From positions 1 to 33,544 of the forward strand of contig DXIN01000013.1 of the NCBI GenBank assembly GCA_019112865.1: a stretch of DNA of 33,544 bases, written 5' to 3'. The notes under the pieces are model-generated. The model worked only from the letters and a program-made list of their open reading frames with translations, was not told the DNA's origin and made no database searches. The DNA comes from Candidatus Helicobacter avicola. Its GTDB lineage: Bacteria; Campylobacterota; Campylobacteria; Campylobacterales; Helicobacteraceae. This document shows, in pieces, positions 17,496 to 25,600 of this stretch. Each line of letters opens with the position of its first letter. The first letter of the stretch is position 1. The position numbers and the translations under genes are program-made.

Positions 17496-17864
17496 CTATC
17501 GCACAGAAAGTGGTTTGAAATAATGCAGGGTATAGGGCAGTGCCATATCTTTACGATAAGTGTAGTGCTGAATCTCATAAGTGTGTGTATTCGTCTGGAG
17601 GCTAGAAGTCTGTGGAGCGGTGGAGAGGATATGGAGCATATCTGCCCCGCTACTTGTCTGTGTGTGGAGTGAGGCTAGTCTATGGCTCATATACTGCTGG
17701 AAGCTAAAGACAATACCAAGTGCTAATGCGCACAGCACCAAGCCAAGCACACACTCTACCATAATAAACGCGGGCTTAGTGCTTTTGTATGACTTAGATT
17801 CTAATCTTTGGTTATTTTGTGTGTTTGGGCAGTGTGTGGGCTTGATGGACTTTGGTAGCTTCAT
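17496..17864 (-). CDS. Pseudopilin-like protein
   Basis: The 122-residue product starts at ATG 17864, directly after the TAG of the FixH-like gene. It has a long basic N-terminal leader of about 32 residues, and then KPA-FIMVECVLGLVLCALALG, a prepilin signal with Glu at mature position 5. A later start is possible because the leader is unusually long for the class and no strong ribosome site precedes 17864. The mature part is short, with a helix (QQYMSHRLASLHTQTSSGAD) and a small beta-rich domain. Processing and role are inferred from the motif and the neighbouring pseudopilin genes. Confidence 0.7.
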   Translation of the reverse strand: MKLPKSIKPTHCPNTQNNQRLESKSYKSTKPAFIMVECVLGLVLCALALGIVFSFQQYMSHRLASLHTQTSSGADMLHILSTAPQTSSLQTNTHTYEIQHYTYRKDMALPYTLHYFKPLSVR

Positions 17865-18446
17865 CTATTTGGCACGATAGAAAATTTCTTGCTCAAAATA
17901 CGCGGACTTTGTGGTATTGGCATCTGCAAAATCCTCATAGATGATATGAAAACTTAGCTTATAGCGACCATCTTTAGCAAATACCAAGGGTGCAGGCAAG
18001 ATATAGTCTGATCCATACTTTCTTAAATTTTTAGTATCAAGGCTAAGGGCTATAGATTTGCTGTCTTCCACCCCTTGCATAAAGCTCGTAATGCTAAGAT
18101 TCACAGCAGAAATGCCTATCCTCTCATAACCAATGCTCACAATAAAAGGCTCGGTAAATTCAGGAACTAAAGAAGCGGACTGCTTAGGGGGCTTCTTGAT
18201 GAGATAGGGTGTTTGGAGTGCAATCTCCTCATCGCCCATACGCAACGTGGCTTTGGCTCTAGATTCAAAGTCTTTTTGCTCTTTTAGTATGACATTGATA
18301 TGCTCATCAATATCGCGCTTCTTGCCACCATACATCTCCTCATCAACCACAGGGTTTTTTACTGCAATCATCACTCCTATGCTAATAATCACAATACCAA
18401 AAAGAATAATCCCCACAATTGCTATGGGCCAGTAATTTTTTTGCAT
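17865..18446 (-). CDS. FixH-like membrane protein of the cbb3 oxidase cluster
   Basis: The 193-residue product has one N-terminal membrane span (NYWPIAIVGIILFGIVIISIGVMIAVKN), a short charged helix (residues 35-65) and a periplasmic beta-rich domain. The Y-W-P start followed by a hydrophobic helix and the cco context match FixH/CcoG-associated FixH proteins, which help mature or deliver copper to cbb3 oxidase in other bacteria. Sequence identity to FixH beyond the N-terminus is not obvious, so this is a moderate call. It is preceded by AAGGAT and ends exactly at the start of a pseudopilin gene. Confidence 0.65.
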   Translation of the reverse strand: MQKNYWPIAIVGIILFGIVIISIGVMIAVKNPVVDEEMYGGKKRDIDEHINVILKEQKDFESRAKATLRMGDEEIALQTPYLIKKPPKQSASLVPEFTEPFIVSIGYERIGISAVNLSITSFMQGVEDSKSIALSLDTKNLRKYGSDYILPAPLVFAKDGRYKLSFHIIYEDFADANTTKSAYFEQEIFYRAK

Positions 18447-18454
18447 TTTTATCC

Positions 18455-19174
18455 TTATTTTTTAAAAAATCTTGACACGATATACACAAATGCAAGCACG
18501 CCAAAAAGTGTGGTAAGCATAGCAAGCATACTGATTTTAACAAATTCCTTGCCCCCACTCTCATTGCGTGGGATATTGAGCTCTAGAGTTTTGCCATAGT
18601 GCAACGCCACCAAATCCGCCGCTTCGCTGTATCCATTAAGCATAATGGCTGAAATCTGCTGCGGTGTGAGACTTTCGCCACGTTTTGGGAGCAGGGGCAC
18701 CATATACTCGAAATACACGCGCTCCTCTAGATTCTCATCAAACACTTCCCTATCACTTGGCACAAGTTCAATCTGCTGATCCTTGACATACATCACCATC
18801 ATCATATAAGGCTTGATAGGTGCGCTCTCTTGTAAATACTGCTTGTAAATCTGACGCGCCATAGCAGGTGTATCACCAGTAAATGCAGAATCCACAGGAG
18901 AGTTTGTCATCTCCGTAGCTCCTACAAGATCTTTGGGTAAAGCAACAATGGCTTTTTGGCTATCTGCCACCACGACTACCTTAAGCAAAAATCCTGTTTT
19001 TTGCAAAAGCTCCGCGCCTAGTCTGTCAATAAAATCTTTTGTCTTTGGCACAAGCAAGCCATCACTATCCTGCGCAAATTCAATAGAAACAGAATCTACA
19101 CCCCGAGATTCTATGATCGTGTTTTGGGCTAATACCAACCCAAAACACACAAGACACAATGCAATGGCTCTCAT
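18455..19174 (-). CDS. TPM-domain-like membrane-anchored periplasmic protein
   Basis: The 239-residue product has a signal peptide (MRAIALCLVCFGLVLA), a globular domain with the layout of TPM domains (FIDRLGAELLQKTGFLLKVVVVA near residues 48-70 and a later alpha/beta part), and a C-terminal membrane span (SMLAMLTTLFGVLAFVYIVSRFF) ending in Lys. It would thus be anchored in the inner membrane with the domain in the periplasm. Its start codon directly follows the stop of the 35-codon ORF. Proteins of this kind follow ccoP in other Helicobacter genomes as far as I recall, suggesting a part in oxidase assembly, but the role is unproven. Confidence 0.6.
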   Translation of the reverse strand: MRAIALCLVCFGLVLAQNTIIESRGVDSVSIEFAQDSDGLLVPKTKDFIDRLGAELLQKTGFLLKVVVVADSQKAIVALPKDLVGATEMTNSPVDSAFTGDTPAMARQIYKQYLQESAPIKPYMMMVMYVKDQQIELVPSDREVFDENLEERVYFEYMVPLLPKRGESLTPQQISAIMLNGYSEAADLVALHYGKTLELNIPRNESGGKEFVKISMLAMLTTLFGVLAFVYIVSRFFKK

Positions 19175-19282
19175 TTACACAAGATGTAAAAAGAGATCAG
19201 GAATAAATGGCATAGCAATCGTTACCAAAATAGTGATGATAATAAGTGCAGCAAGCACTTTTTCCATAAGTGTAAGATTCAT
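19175..19282 (-). CDS. 35-residue single-span membrane protein in the cco operon
   Basis: This short frame runs from ATG 19282 to TAA 19175-19177 and encodes 35 residues: a short start (MNLTLMEK), one hydrophobic helix (VLAALIIITILVTIAM) and a tail with PFIPDLFLHLV. AAAGGAG is 6 nt upstream of the start. It begins 3 bp after the DUF4006 gene stop and its own stop abuts the next ATG, so the spacing is exactly what an operon gene would show. Such small single-span proteins resemble CcoS- or CcoQ-type accessory subunits of cbb3 oxidases in size, but no homology is claimed. Confidence 0.7.
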   Translation of the reverse strand: MNLTLMEKVLAALIIITILVTIAMPFIPDLFLHLV

Positions 19283-19285
19283 AGG

Positions 19286-19489
19286 TTACTCCTTTGCATT
19301 CTTGTAATACACAGAGGCATCTTTGACATTTTGCTCAATGCTACTCTGGGATTCTATCTTGTAGAAGTTCGTTGCTTGGGCTTGTTGAGACTTGATAGCA
19401 CAAGTCCCCAAAAACCCTACAACCGCCAACAATACAACAACTGCTATCAAAAATCCTGCTAATCCATTGATACCAAATAATTTATCCAT
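19286..19489 (-). CDS. DUF4006 family small membrane protein
   Basis: The 67-residue product starts at ATG 19489 after AAGGAGG. It has one membrane span (GLAGFLIAVVVLLAVVGFLGTCAI) and then a polar tail ending YKNAKE. This pattern matches DUF4006, a short family found directly after ccoP in epsilonproteobacteria. The function is not known; location suggests a cbb3 oxidase accessory role. Confidence 0.75.
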   Translation of the reverse strand: MDKLFGINGLAGFLIAVVVLLAVVGFLGTCAIKSQQAQATNFYKIESQSSIEQNVKDASVYYKNAKE

Positions 19490-19500
19490 AGCTATCCTCC

Positions 19501-20367
19501 TTATTCTTGAGTGCTTAACGATTGAATATATGCGTTAAGTGCCTCTTCTTGAGCTGGTGCAAAGTTTGCATAACCAAAAGAAGGCATAATACCAATATTA
19601 CCACGTTTGCCGTGATTTAGCACTTTGTGAAGCAAAGAAGTTGAACCATAAGTGGTCAAATCTAGGGCTGTGCCTTCCATACCTTTGCCATCATCACCAT
19701 GACACGCAGTGCAGTGTGTGCCAAAGAGTTCCTTACCTTTCTCCACCTCTAATGGATATTTTGTCTCTTTTTTGGCAGAGAGATTTTTCATCACATACGC
19801 CGCAATCGCTCGAGCTTCATCATCATTGACATCTACTGGAGCCATTTCGTCCATTGTATAGCCCAATCCCTTGCCACCATGCTTGATGACATCAATAATA
19901 CCTTCCTCTTTGCCCCAAGCCACAAGATTCTGTGCTTTACCATCCATTCCATCAGCCTCTGGACCATGACACTGCGCACACTGCACTTGGAATATACTAA
20001 GCCCCATCTCTCTAAGCTGCGAAGGATCTAGACTACTCCACTTTTCTGCATATGCGGCATTGTATTTTTGCACCTCTTGGTTGTATTCGCCAATCTGTGA
20101 AAAAGATTTGAGCGGATACCCTAGGAAAAAATACCAAAATCCCCAAAGGATAATAGCACTAAAACAAGCCACCCAACCAATTGGGATATTGTTGGCAAAC
20201 TCACCTATGCCGTCCCAATTATGCTCGAGCTGCTCACCATCACTTTGCTTTGCATCTTTGATTTTTTTAAGATATAAGCCCATAATAAACACAGTAAGCA
20301 CTAAAATGACTACTGCGCCTAACAATGCTAGGGCATTTACGCTGTCTGATAAATTAAACCATTGCAT
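19501..20367 (-). CDS. ccoP: cbb3-type cytochrome c oxidase subunit III (dihaem)
   Basis: CcoP is the dihaem cytochrome c subunit that receives electrons from cytochrome c or the bc1 complex and passes them to CcoO/CcoN. The 288-residue protein has two N-terminal membrane spans (about residues 11-35 and 63-85) and two periplasmic c-type haem sites, C130-A-Q-C-H134 and C219-T-A-C-H223. Methionine ligands are probably within GYTMDEMAP and IGIMPSFG. Length is normal for Helicobacter. It follows ccoQ by 11 bp, with AAGGAGGAG before the ATG. Confidence 0.95.
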   Translation of the reverse strand: MQWFNLSDSVNALALLGAVVILVLTVFIMGLYLKKIKDAKQSDGEQLEHNWDGIGEFANNIPIGWVACFSAIILWGFWYFFLGYPLKSFSQIGEYNQEVQKYNAAYAEKWSSLDPSQLREMGLSIFQVQCAQCHGPEADGMDGKAQNLVAWGKEEGIIDVIKHGGKGLGYTMDEMAPVDVNDDEARAIAAYVMKNLSAKKETKYPLEVEKGKELFGTHCTACHGDDGKGMEGTALDLTTYGSTSLLHKVLNHGKRGNIGIMPSFGYANFAPAQEEALNAYIQSLSTQE

Positions 20368-20378
20368 GAAACTCCTCC

Positions 20379-20594
20379 TTACTTACTTTTTGATTGTATT
20401 GCTTCGCGTGGTTCGATGAGTTCATCGTTTAAGCCATCGTGCAATGCTAAGTCTGCATACTTCTCATAGTCTCTCTCACCTCTTTTTTGTGCGAAATACA
20501 TATGATAGGCATAGCCATACAAAAATACCACAAGCCCAAGTGTGCCAAGCGTGTAAAGCACGCCTGCATATTCACTTATGAACTCTACGAACAT
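20379..20594 (-). CDS. ccoQ: cbb3-type cytochrome c oxidase subunit CcoQ
   Basis: The 71-residue product has one membrane span (GVLYTLGTLGLVVFLYGYAYHMYF) and then a charged cytoplasmic tail with RGERDYEKYADLALHDG, the normal CcoQ/FixQ layout. CcoQ stabilises the complex and the CcoP interaction. Its place between ccoO and ccoP is standard. Confidence 0.9.
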   Translation of the reverse strand: MFVEFISEYAGVLYTLGTLGLVVFLYGYAYHMYFAQKRGERDYEKYADLALHDGLNDELIEPREAIQSKSK

Positions 20595-20605
20595 CTGCTA
20601 TCCTT

Positions 20606-21325
20606 TTATTGTAGTGGTGATCGACGCTTTTGGCTCAAGCTATTCATATAAGCAATAAGCGCGACAATCTCCTTGACTTCGCCTTTTTCAAATGCCGCTT
20701 TGACATCTTGATTGACCATTTCATCAACAATCACCTTGGCTTCTTGCATAAAGATTTCTTTTGCCTTTGCAAGCGTGTTGGCATCACCTCTAACATACTC
20801 ATTTGCACCGATTTGCACACCACCTTCTACATCATAAGGCACATTAAATACAACCTTTTGTGTGTAGGCTTCGGCAAACGCCGTTTCAAAATCAACATCT
20901 TTTGTATAAAGATGCTTATACGCAGGCATAATAGAACCCGCTACGCGTGAAGTAGGCTCCCACATATGCCCATCATGCCAATCCGTAGAGCTTTTGTCGC
21001 CGATTCTATGCAAGTCTGGACCTGTTCTCTTAGATCCCCAGAGGAATGGTCTATCATACGCATATTCACCACTAAGACTAAAAGCACCATAGCGATCTGT
21101 CTCGGCTTTAAACGGACGCACAAGTTGAGAATGGCAGTTATAACAACCCTCTGCGATATAAACTTGTCTCCCCGCAGTCTCTAACAAACTATAAGGTTGC
21201 AATCCTTCAATAGGACGCGCTGTCTTGGCAAACCCGGGCAAAATCTCCACAAGTCCCGCAATAGCAAATACAACCAAAAAAGCAAGCGTAAAAAAGAATG
21301 GATTTCTTTCTAAAAAACTAAACAT
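20606..21325 (-). CDS. ccoO: cbb3-type cytochrome c oxidase subunit II (monohaem)
   Basis: CcoO is the membrane-anchored monohaem cytochrome c subunit. The 239-residue protein has one N-terminal span (FFFTLAFLVVFAIAGLVEILPG), the haem site C61-Y-N-C-H65 in EGCYNCHSQLVRPF, and the conserved GPDLHRIG and MWEPTSRVAGSIMPAY, which includes the Met ligand. Length and motif order are as expected. AGGAGGT precedes the ATG. It lies 15 bp after ccoN. Confidence 0.95.
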   Translation of the reverse strand: MFSFLERNPFFFTLAFLVVFAIAGLVEILPGFAKTARPIEGLQPYSLLETAGRQVYIAEGCYNCHSQLVRPFKAETDRYGAFSLSGEYAYDRPFLWGSKRTGPDLHRIGDKSSTDWHDGHMWEPTSRVAGSIMPAYKHLYTKDVDFETAFAEAYTQKVVFNVPYDVEGGVQIGANEYVRGDANTLAKAKEIFMQEAKVIVDEMVNQDVKAAFEKGEVKEIVALIAYMNSLSQKRRSPLQ

Positions 21326-21340
21326 AACCTACCTCCTTAC

Positions 21341-22813
21341 TTAAGCTGCCATAGGTGTAGCATTGGCAGGCTCTTTGTCAAGCACTCTACCTGAAGAAAT
21401 GGTCATAAAGACATTGTAGAGGAATACAATGAAACCTACCAAGTAGAGCAAACCACCAATCGCACGAATGTAGTAGTATGGTATGATATCACGCACTGTG
21501 TCAATAAAGCTATAAATCAAACTTCCATACTCGTTTGTCGCTCTCCACATCATACCTTGAGTAATACCTGCAATCCACATACTTGAGAAGTAGAGGATAA
21601 TACCTGTAGTCATCACCCAGAATTGTGCGTCCATAAGCTTTTTAGAATAAATCTCGCGCTTAAAGATTCTAGGCACCATATGATACACAGCTACAATCAC
21701 CATAAATCCTACCCAACCAAGTGCCGCATCATGCACATGCCCGATGATCCAATCAGTGAAGTGTGCCAACGCATTGACAGAACGGATAGACTGGATTGGT
21801 CCTTCAAGAGTTGTGAGCATATAGAATGTAGAAGCAAGGATTAGGAATTTTATCATTGGAGATTCTTTGATTTGATTCCACTCACCACGCATTGTAAGAA
21901 GCATATTGATTGCTGTTCCCCAAGAAGGCAAAATCAAAATCACCGAAAACACAGAGCCAAGTGTCTGAATCCAATCTGGTGTCGTTGAATAAATGAGGTG
22001 GTGTCCGCCAGCCCAAATATACACAAACATCAAGCCCCAGAAAGAAAAGAGTGTGAGTTTGTATGAAAACACTCTCTGACCAGATTCTTTTGGCAAGAAA
22101 TAATAGATAAGCCCGATGATACCAGAAGTGAATACAAATGCCACTGCATTATGTCCCCACCACCATTGCACCATTGCATCATTTGTCCCACCATAAAATG
22201 AGATTGAATGCCACCAGCTACCTACCCCAGCTACCAAACCTGTTGGAATTGAGAGGTTGTTGAAGATATAAAGGGCAGAAACACCTACAAATGTCGCTAT
22301 GAAATACCATAATGAAATGTAGATGACTTTTTCTCTCCTCACACCCATGCTACCAAAGAGGCTAACACCCCAAAGCACCCAAACTACAACCACCAAAATA
22401 TCAAGAGGCCAAATAAGCTCCGAATATTCCTTAGATTGTGTCAAACCTCCAAAAAGCGTGATTACCGCTAAAGCCATAAGCACGATGTAAAGCCAAAAGT
22501 GCAACAACCCAACGACACGCAAAAACGGATGCTCAAGATAACTTATCTTTAGCACTCTTTGTCCCAAATAATACCAAGACGCCCAAATACCGCTCAAGGT
22601 AAATCCATAAATAATCCCATTGGTGTGCAATGGTCTTATTCTCCCAAAAGTCCCATATTCTGATGCGAGGTGATTGAGCTCTGGGATTGCAAGTTGAAAT
22701 GCGGCAACCACACCAAGAAGCAATCCAACAAAGCCGAATGCTAGCACAGAAAACACGAATAACTTTGCTATGCTGTAGTCGTATTCTAAAGCAAGACTAT
22801 TATTATTCTGCAT
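21341..22813 (-). CDS. ccoN: cbb3-type cytochrome c oxidase catalytic subunit I
   Basis: CcoN holds the low-spin haem b, the high-spin haem b3 and CuB, and reduces oxygen to water with high affinity while pumping protons, suited to microaerobic life. I start at ATG 22813, 5 nt after AAGGAG (22819-22824); the GTG at 22819 lies inside that site. The 490-residue protein has about 12 membrane spans and the expected His-rich segments: RPLHTNGIIYGF, WWWGHNAVAF, WAGGHHLIYS, and IGHVHDAALGW. It is the first gene of the cco operon. The divergent dapD gene is 235 bp away. Confidence 0.96.
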   Translation of the reverse strand: MQNNNSLALEYDYSIAKLFVFSVLAFGFVGLLLGVVAAFQLAIPELNHLASEYGTFGRIRPLHTNGIIYGFTLSGIWASWYYLGQRVLKISYLEHPFLRVVGLLHFWLYIVLMALAVITLFGGLTQSKEYSELIWPLDILVVVVWVLWGVSLFGSMGVRREKVIYISLWYFIATFVGVSALYIFNNLSIPTGLVAGVGSWWHSISFYGGTNDAMVQWWWGHNAVAFVFTSGIIGLIYYFLPKESGQRVFSYKLTLFSFWGLMFVYIWAGGHHLIYSTTPDWIQTLGSVFSVILILPSWGTAINMLLTMRGEWNQIKESPMIKFLILASTFYMLTTLEGPIQSIRSVNALAHFTDWIIGHVHDAALGWVGFMVIVAVYHMVPRIFKREIYSKKLMDAQFWVMTTGIILYFSSMWIAGITQGMMWRATNEYGSLIYSFIDTVRDIIPYYYIRAIGGLLYLVGFIVFLYNVFMTISSGRVLDKEPANATPMAA

Positions 22814-22904
22814 ATCCACTCCTTAATTTTTGGTATTTCTAAACATCTCCATTCTATAAGTTTCAATATTAAGGCTCTATTAAACTCTAAACACAAAGTA
22901 AATT

Positions 22905-22910
22905 ATTGTA
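22905..22910 (-). promoter_or_regulatory. Candidate -10 element for the cco operon
   Basis: On the minus strand TACAAT (complement of 22905-22910, in TTATACAATAAT) lies about 92 bp before ccoN. It is the best -10 match in a strongly AT-rich stretch, with a leader of about 85 nt implied. A second, nearer promoter cannot be ruled out. Confidence 0.3.
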
Positions 22911-22991
22911 TAAAAATTTTATGGCATATTACTTTTTTACTCACTATGATTTTCTCCAACCTATCTTAAGTATTCTTATCTAATTTTTTGC

Positions 22992-22997
22992 TACAAT
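22992..22997 (+). promoter_or_regulatory. Candidate -10 element for dapD
   Basis: TACAAT in TTGCTACAATTTC lies 51 bp before the dapD ATG. The ribosome site AGGAG is at 23037-23041. No clear -35 box is present, as is usual in Helicobacter. Confidence 0.35.
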
Positions 22998-23048
22998 TTC
23001 TAGCTTTTGCATAGGTTTAGTCTAAATTTGTTGTTTAGGAGATGAATA

Positions 23049-24254
23049 ATGGAAAAATTTAAAAAATTTGTTGATACATTTCAAAAAGACCCAAACTATA
23101 AGCAACCGCTAGGATTTGGTATTGCGCGTGTGGATATAGGTAAATGTTCTCAAAAAATTCTTTGTGCGACCTATCCACTCTTAAATTGGCAGGGCGAAAA
23201 TCTCGGCACCTATGCTGTGCTCTCTTATGCCGCCAAACAAGCAGATTCATTAATTTCACAAAACGAAAACGAATCTGTGTATGGCATCAATGAGACTTTT
23301 TTACAAAAAGCCCTAGAACTCTATAATCCATTCCTAAGCGAGGCACTTAGCGATGATCAAACACACAAAAATATCCAAGTGATTTTAGAACTCCATAAAA
23401 TTGCCAAAAAAGGCAAGCTTCAAACCCGCAATGGAGAGGCAAAATACAGATTTTGTGTATTATATGCAGATTCTGTATGCCAAAGTGTGGAGAGTGCTTA
23501 TATGAAACTCTTGGCTCTCTCTTTAGGCAAAGCACCATTGCGCAGCCTTAATCTTGATGGAATCTTTGGGCTTCTTAGCAATGTCGCATGGAGTGGTAAC
23601 AAACCCTATGAACTAGAATGGCTACGCAAAAAAGAAATTCCCCTCAAACTCAAAAACAAATTCCCCACGATTGACTTTGTCGATAAATTTCCGCGTTACT
23701 TAATGCAGGTGATTCCACAATATGATAATATCCGCTTGCTTGACACTGCAAAAACTCGCTTTGGTGCGTATTTAGGGACGGGTGGCTACACACAAATGCC
23801 CGGAGCTAGTTATGTGAATTTTAATGCCGGTGCGATGGGCGCGTGTATGAATGAGGGCAGAATCTCCTCAAGCGTTATTGTCGGTGAAGGTAGTGATGTA
23901 GGTGGGGGTGCAAGTATCTTAGGCGTGCTAAGTGGTGGGAACTCTGATCCTATCAGCATTGGCAAAAACTGCCTACTTGGTGTCAATAGCTCCACAGGAA
24001 TTAGCCTAGGTGATGGGTGCATCGTCGATGGGGGGATTGCTGTCTTGGCTGGCACTATTTTTGAGGTTTCTAAAGCAGAGGCGGAAAAACTTGCACAAAT
24101 CAACGCAGATTTTGTCATCAACCCAAATGGACTTTATAAAGGCAGAGAACTATCGGGCAAAAATGGTGTGCATTTCAGACAAGATTCTACAAGTGGCAAA
24201 ATGATAGCCTTTAGGAGTAATAGAAAAATTGAGCTCAACACAGCCTTGCATTAA
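23049..24254 (+). CDS. dapD: Tetrahydrodipicolinate N-succinyltransferase
   Basis: DapD succinylates tetrahydrodipicolinate in the diaminopimelate/lysine pathway, supplying meso-DAP for peptidoglycan. The 401-residue protein is of the long type found in epsilonproteobacteria. Residues about 235-345 form the left-handed beta-helix, with LGTGGYTQMPGASYVNFNAG, MNEGRISSSVIVGEGSDVGG, and GKNCLLGVNSSTGISLGDG. The N-terminal 230 residues are the family-specific domain. It stands alone as a plus-strand gene between the cco operon and a minus-strand lipoprotein gene. A G6 run near 24029 is too short for frequent slippage. Confidence 0.95.
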   Translation: MEKFKKFVDTFQKDPNYKQPLGFGIARVDIGKCSQKILCATYPLLNWQGENLGTYAVLSYAAKQADSLISQNENESVYGINETFLQKALELYNPFLSEALSDDQTHKNIQVILELHKIAKKGKLQTRNGEAKYRFCVLYADSVCQSVESAYMKLLALSLGKAPLRSLNLDGIFGLLSNVAWSGNKPYELEWLRKKEIPLKLKNKFPTIDFVDKFPRYLMQVIPQYDNIRLLDTAKTRFGAYLGTGGYTQMPGASYVNFNAGAMGACMNEGRISSSVIVGEGSDVGGGASILGVLSGGNSDPISIGKNCLLGVNSSTGISLGDGCIVDGGIAVLAGTIFEVSKAEAEKLAQINADFVINPNGLYKGRELSGKNGVHFRQDSTSGKMIAFRSNRKIELNTALH

Positions 24255-24271
24255 GAGGCTTAGTAAGAAAC

Positions 24272-24838
24272 CTAGTTTTTCTTGCTTTTGATGGTGTAGT
24301 TTTGTATGCCTATGACGACACCATTACTTTTATTTTGAAATATCGTATAGGAGTCGTTGCGTTCATAATAAATCTCTTGTCCGGATTTCACAAACCACTG
24401 CGTCATCGCCCCATTTGGGGCTATACCCTTGCCTTCACCATCAAAAATATCACGTCCAAAGATAATATCCTCAAACAAATTTCCATAGCTTACCGCACCA
24501 AAAAAATTCTTTGCAGCATTCCATTTCCCTAGGCAATCGTTGTTAAAACAAATTGATGAGGGCTTTATCGTGATACTTCCCACAACCTTACCTAGCTTGT
24601 AGAGCTTTAATTCCGTGCTTTTACGCTTGTAGGTAATCGTGGCAAAATCATAAAAAGAAATTTGGGGGGATTGAATCTCTAAGATTTTAAATTTTGTAGG
24701 ACGCACGATTTCTTCTTCTTGGGGGGTTTTTTGCTCCCCCACATCAAACAATGTGCTAAGACTCTCGCTCAATTCTGCACATGCACTTAGCAATACAGCA
24801 CAAGCGACACAAAGAAAATACGAAAACTTTATGTGCAT
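24272..24838 (-). CDS. Putative lipoprotein
   Basis: The 188-residue product has a lipoprotein signal peptide with lipobox L-S-A-C20 (MHIKFSYFLCVACAVLLSAC), so it is probably anchored to the inner or outer membrane. After a Ser/Glu-rich linker (residues 21-50) there is a beta-rich domain with several Phe and Tyr residues and a Cys pair (ICFNNDCLG) that could form a small disulphide loop. I do not recognise the family. A comparable lipoprotein gene sits beside LPP20 in H. pylori as I recall. It follows the LPP20 gene by 15 bp, suggesting one transcript. Confidence 0.65.
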   Translation of the reverse strand: MHIKFSYFLCVACAVLLSACAELSESLSTLFDVGEQKTPQEEEIVRPTKFKILEIQSPQISFYDFATITYKRKSTELKLYKLGKVVGSITIKPSSICFNNDCLGKWNAAKNFFGAVSYGNLFEDIIFGRDIFDGEGKGIAPNGAMTQWFVKSGQEIYYERNDSYTIFQNKSNGVVIGIQNYTIKSKKN

Positions 24839-24853
24839 ACGATAATAAAAATT

Positions 24854-25546
24854 TTACTTGCCGCCAGAGAGCACTCTATGCCAGATTCTACCATCAAGTT
24901 TTAGCTGCATACTCACTTGCATCACACCATCTTTCCAAATACTCTCGCTAATCTCGGCATTGCGGATAAGTGCTTGGACTTTTGTTTTCACGGTTGAGTT
25001 TTGCACGATCATATCTTTGACTGTATCTTGTGCATTCAAGCGGATACCATACATTTTTTCACCAATCTGTCTATACGCATCGACAATTGCAGCGCGTTTA
25101 GCAAGAGCCATAGCCTGACCGGGCGAAATCGTATTCTCCGGTGGTATCCCCATACCCACTGCATTAAGTTCAATGACATTGTTTTCTGTAAGCATTGGCG
25201 AATTTGGAATAAGAGATTCTGACTGCCTAGGCGTAAGAATCTCATCTCTCTCAAATTTTGGATCGCGATCATGCACACCAGAAACCTCAACCTTATCAAT
25301 CACCATTGTATTGACGCGCTGTGGCTGCGCCATAGTGGGTCGTGCGACTAGGTTTGGATTTGTGTTATATCCCGGCATAGGAGGATATGTGGGTGCCTGG
25401 ATCGGTGCGTAGTTTGGCTGCGCACTTGGCGGTATTAATCCATTATTTGCAGAACGCGAATCACCCGCTACATCGAGCAAACTGCAACCACCCATTACCA
25501 ATGCGATAGCTGCCACGACAGAGCCTCTTAGCACTTTGTTTTTCAT
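24854..25546 (-). CDS. LPP20-family lipoprotein
   Basis: The 230-residue product has a lipoprotein signal with lipobox M-G-G-C21, then a Pro/Asn-rich linker (residues 30-85, many PxYxP-like repeats), then an LPP20-type domain. That domain is recognisable by AMALAKRAAIVDAYRQIGEKM, an alpha-helical segment, followed by VKDMIVQNSTVKTKVQALIR and a beta-rich end (VMQVSMQLKLDG). LPP20 is a well-known surface-associated lipoprotein of H. pylori; the family function is unknown. The gene starts after AAAGGAATG and is followed by a second lipoprotein gene. Confidence 0.85.
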   Translation of the reverse strand: MKNKVLRGSVVAAIALVMGGCSLLDVAGDSRSANNGLIPPSAQPNYAPIQAPTYPPMPGYNTNPNLVARPTMAQPQRVNTMVIDKVEVSGVHDRDPKFERDEILTPRQSESLIPNSPMLTENNVIELNAVGMGIPPENTISPGQAMALAKRAAIVDAYRQIGEKMYGIRLNAQDTVKDMIVQNSTVKTKVQALIRNAEISESIWKDGVMQVSMQLKLDGRIWHRVLSGGK

Positions 25547-25600
25547 ATTTCATTCCTTTGATTTGATTTTTTCACTACAAAGCAAAAGATATTCCAAATT

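Noticed and set aside
24265-24283. AAGAAA/TTTCTT stem between dapD and the lipoprotein gene
   Set aside because: Only A-T rich pairs with a single G-C type pair; too weak to call a terminator.
24721-24726. G6 run in the lipoprotein gene and a similar G6 run in dapD
   Set aside because: Too short for frequent slippage, and both reading frames are intact.
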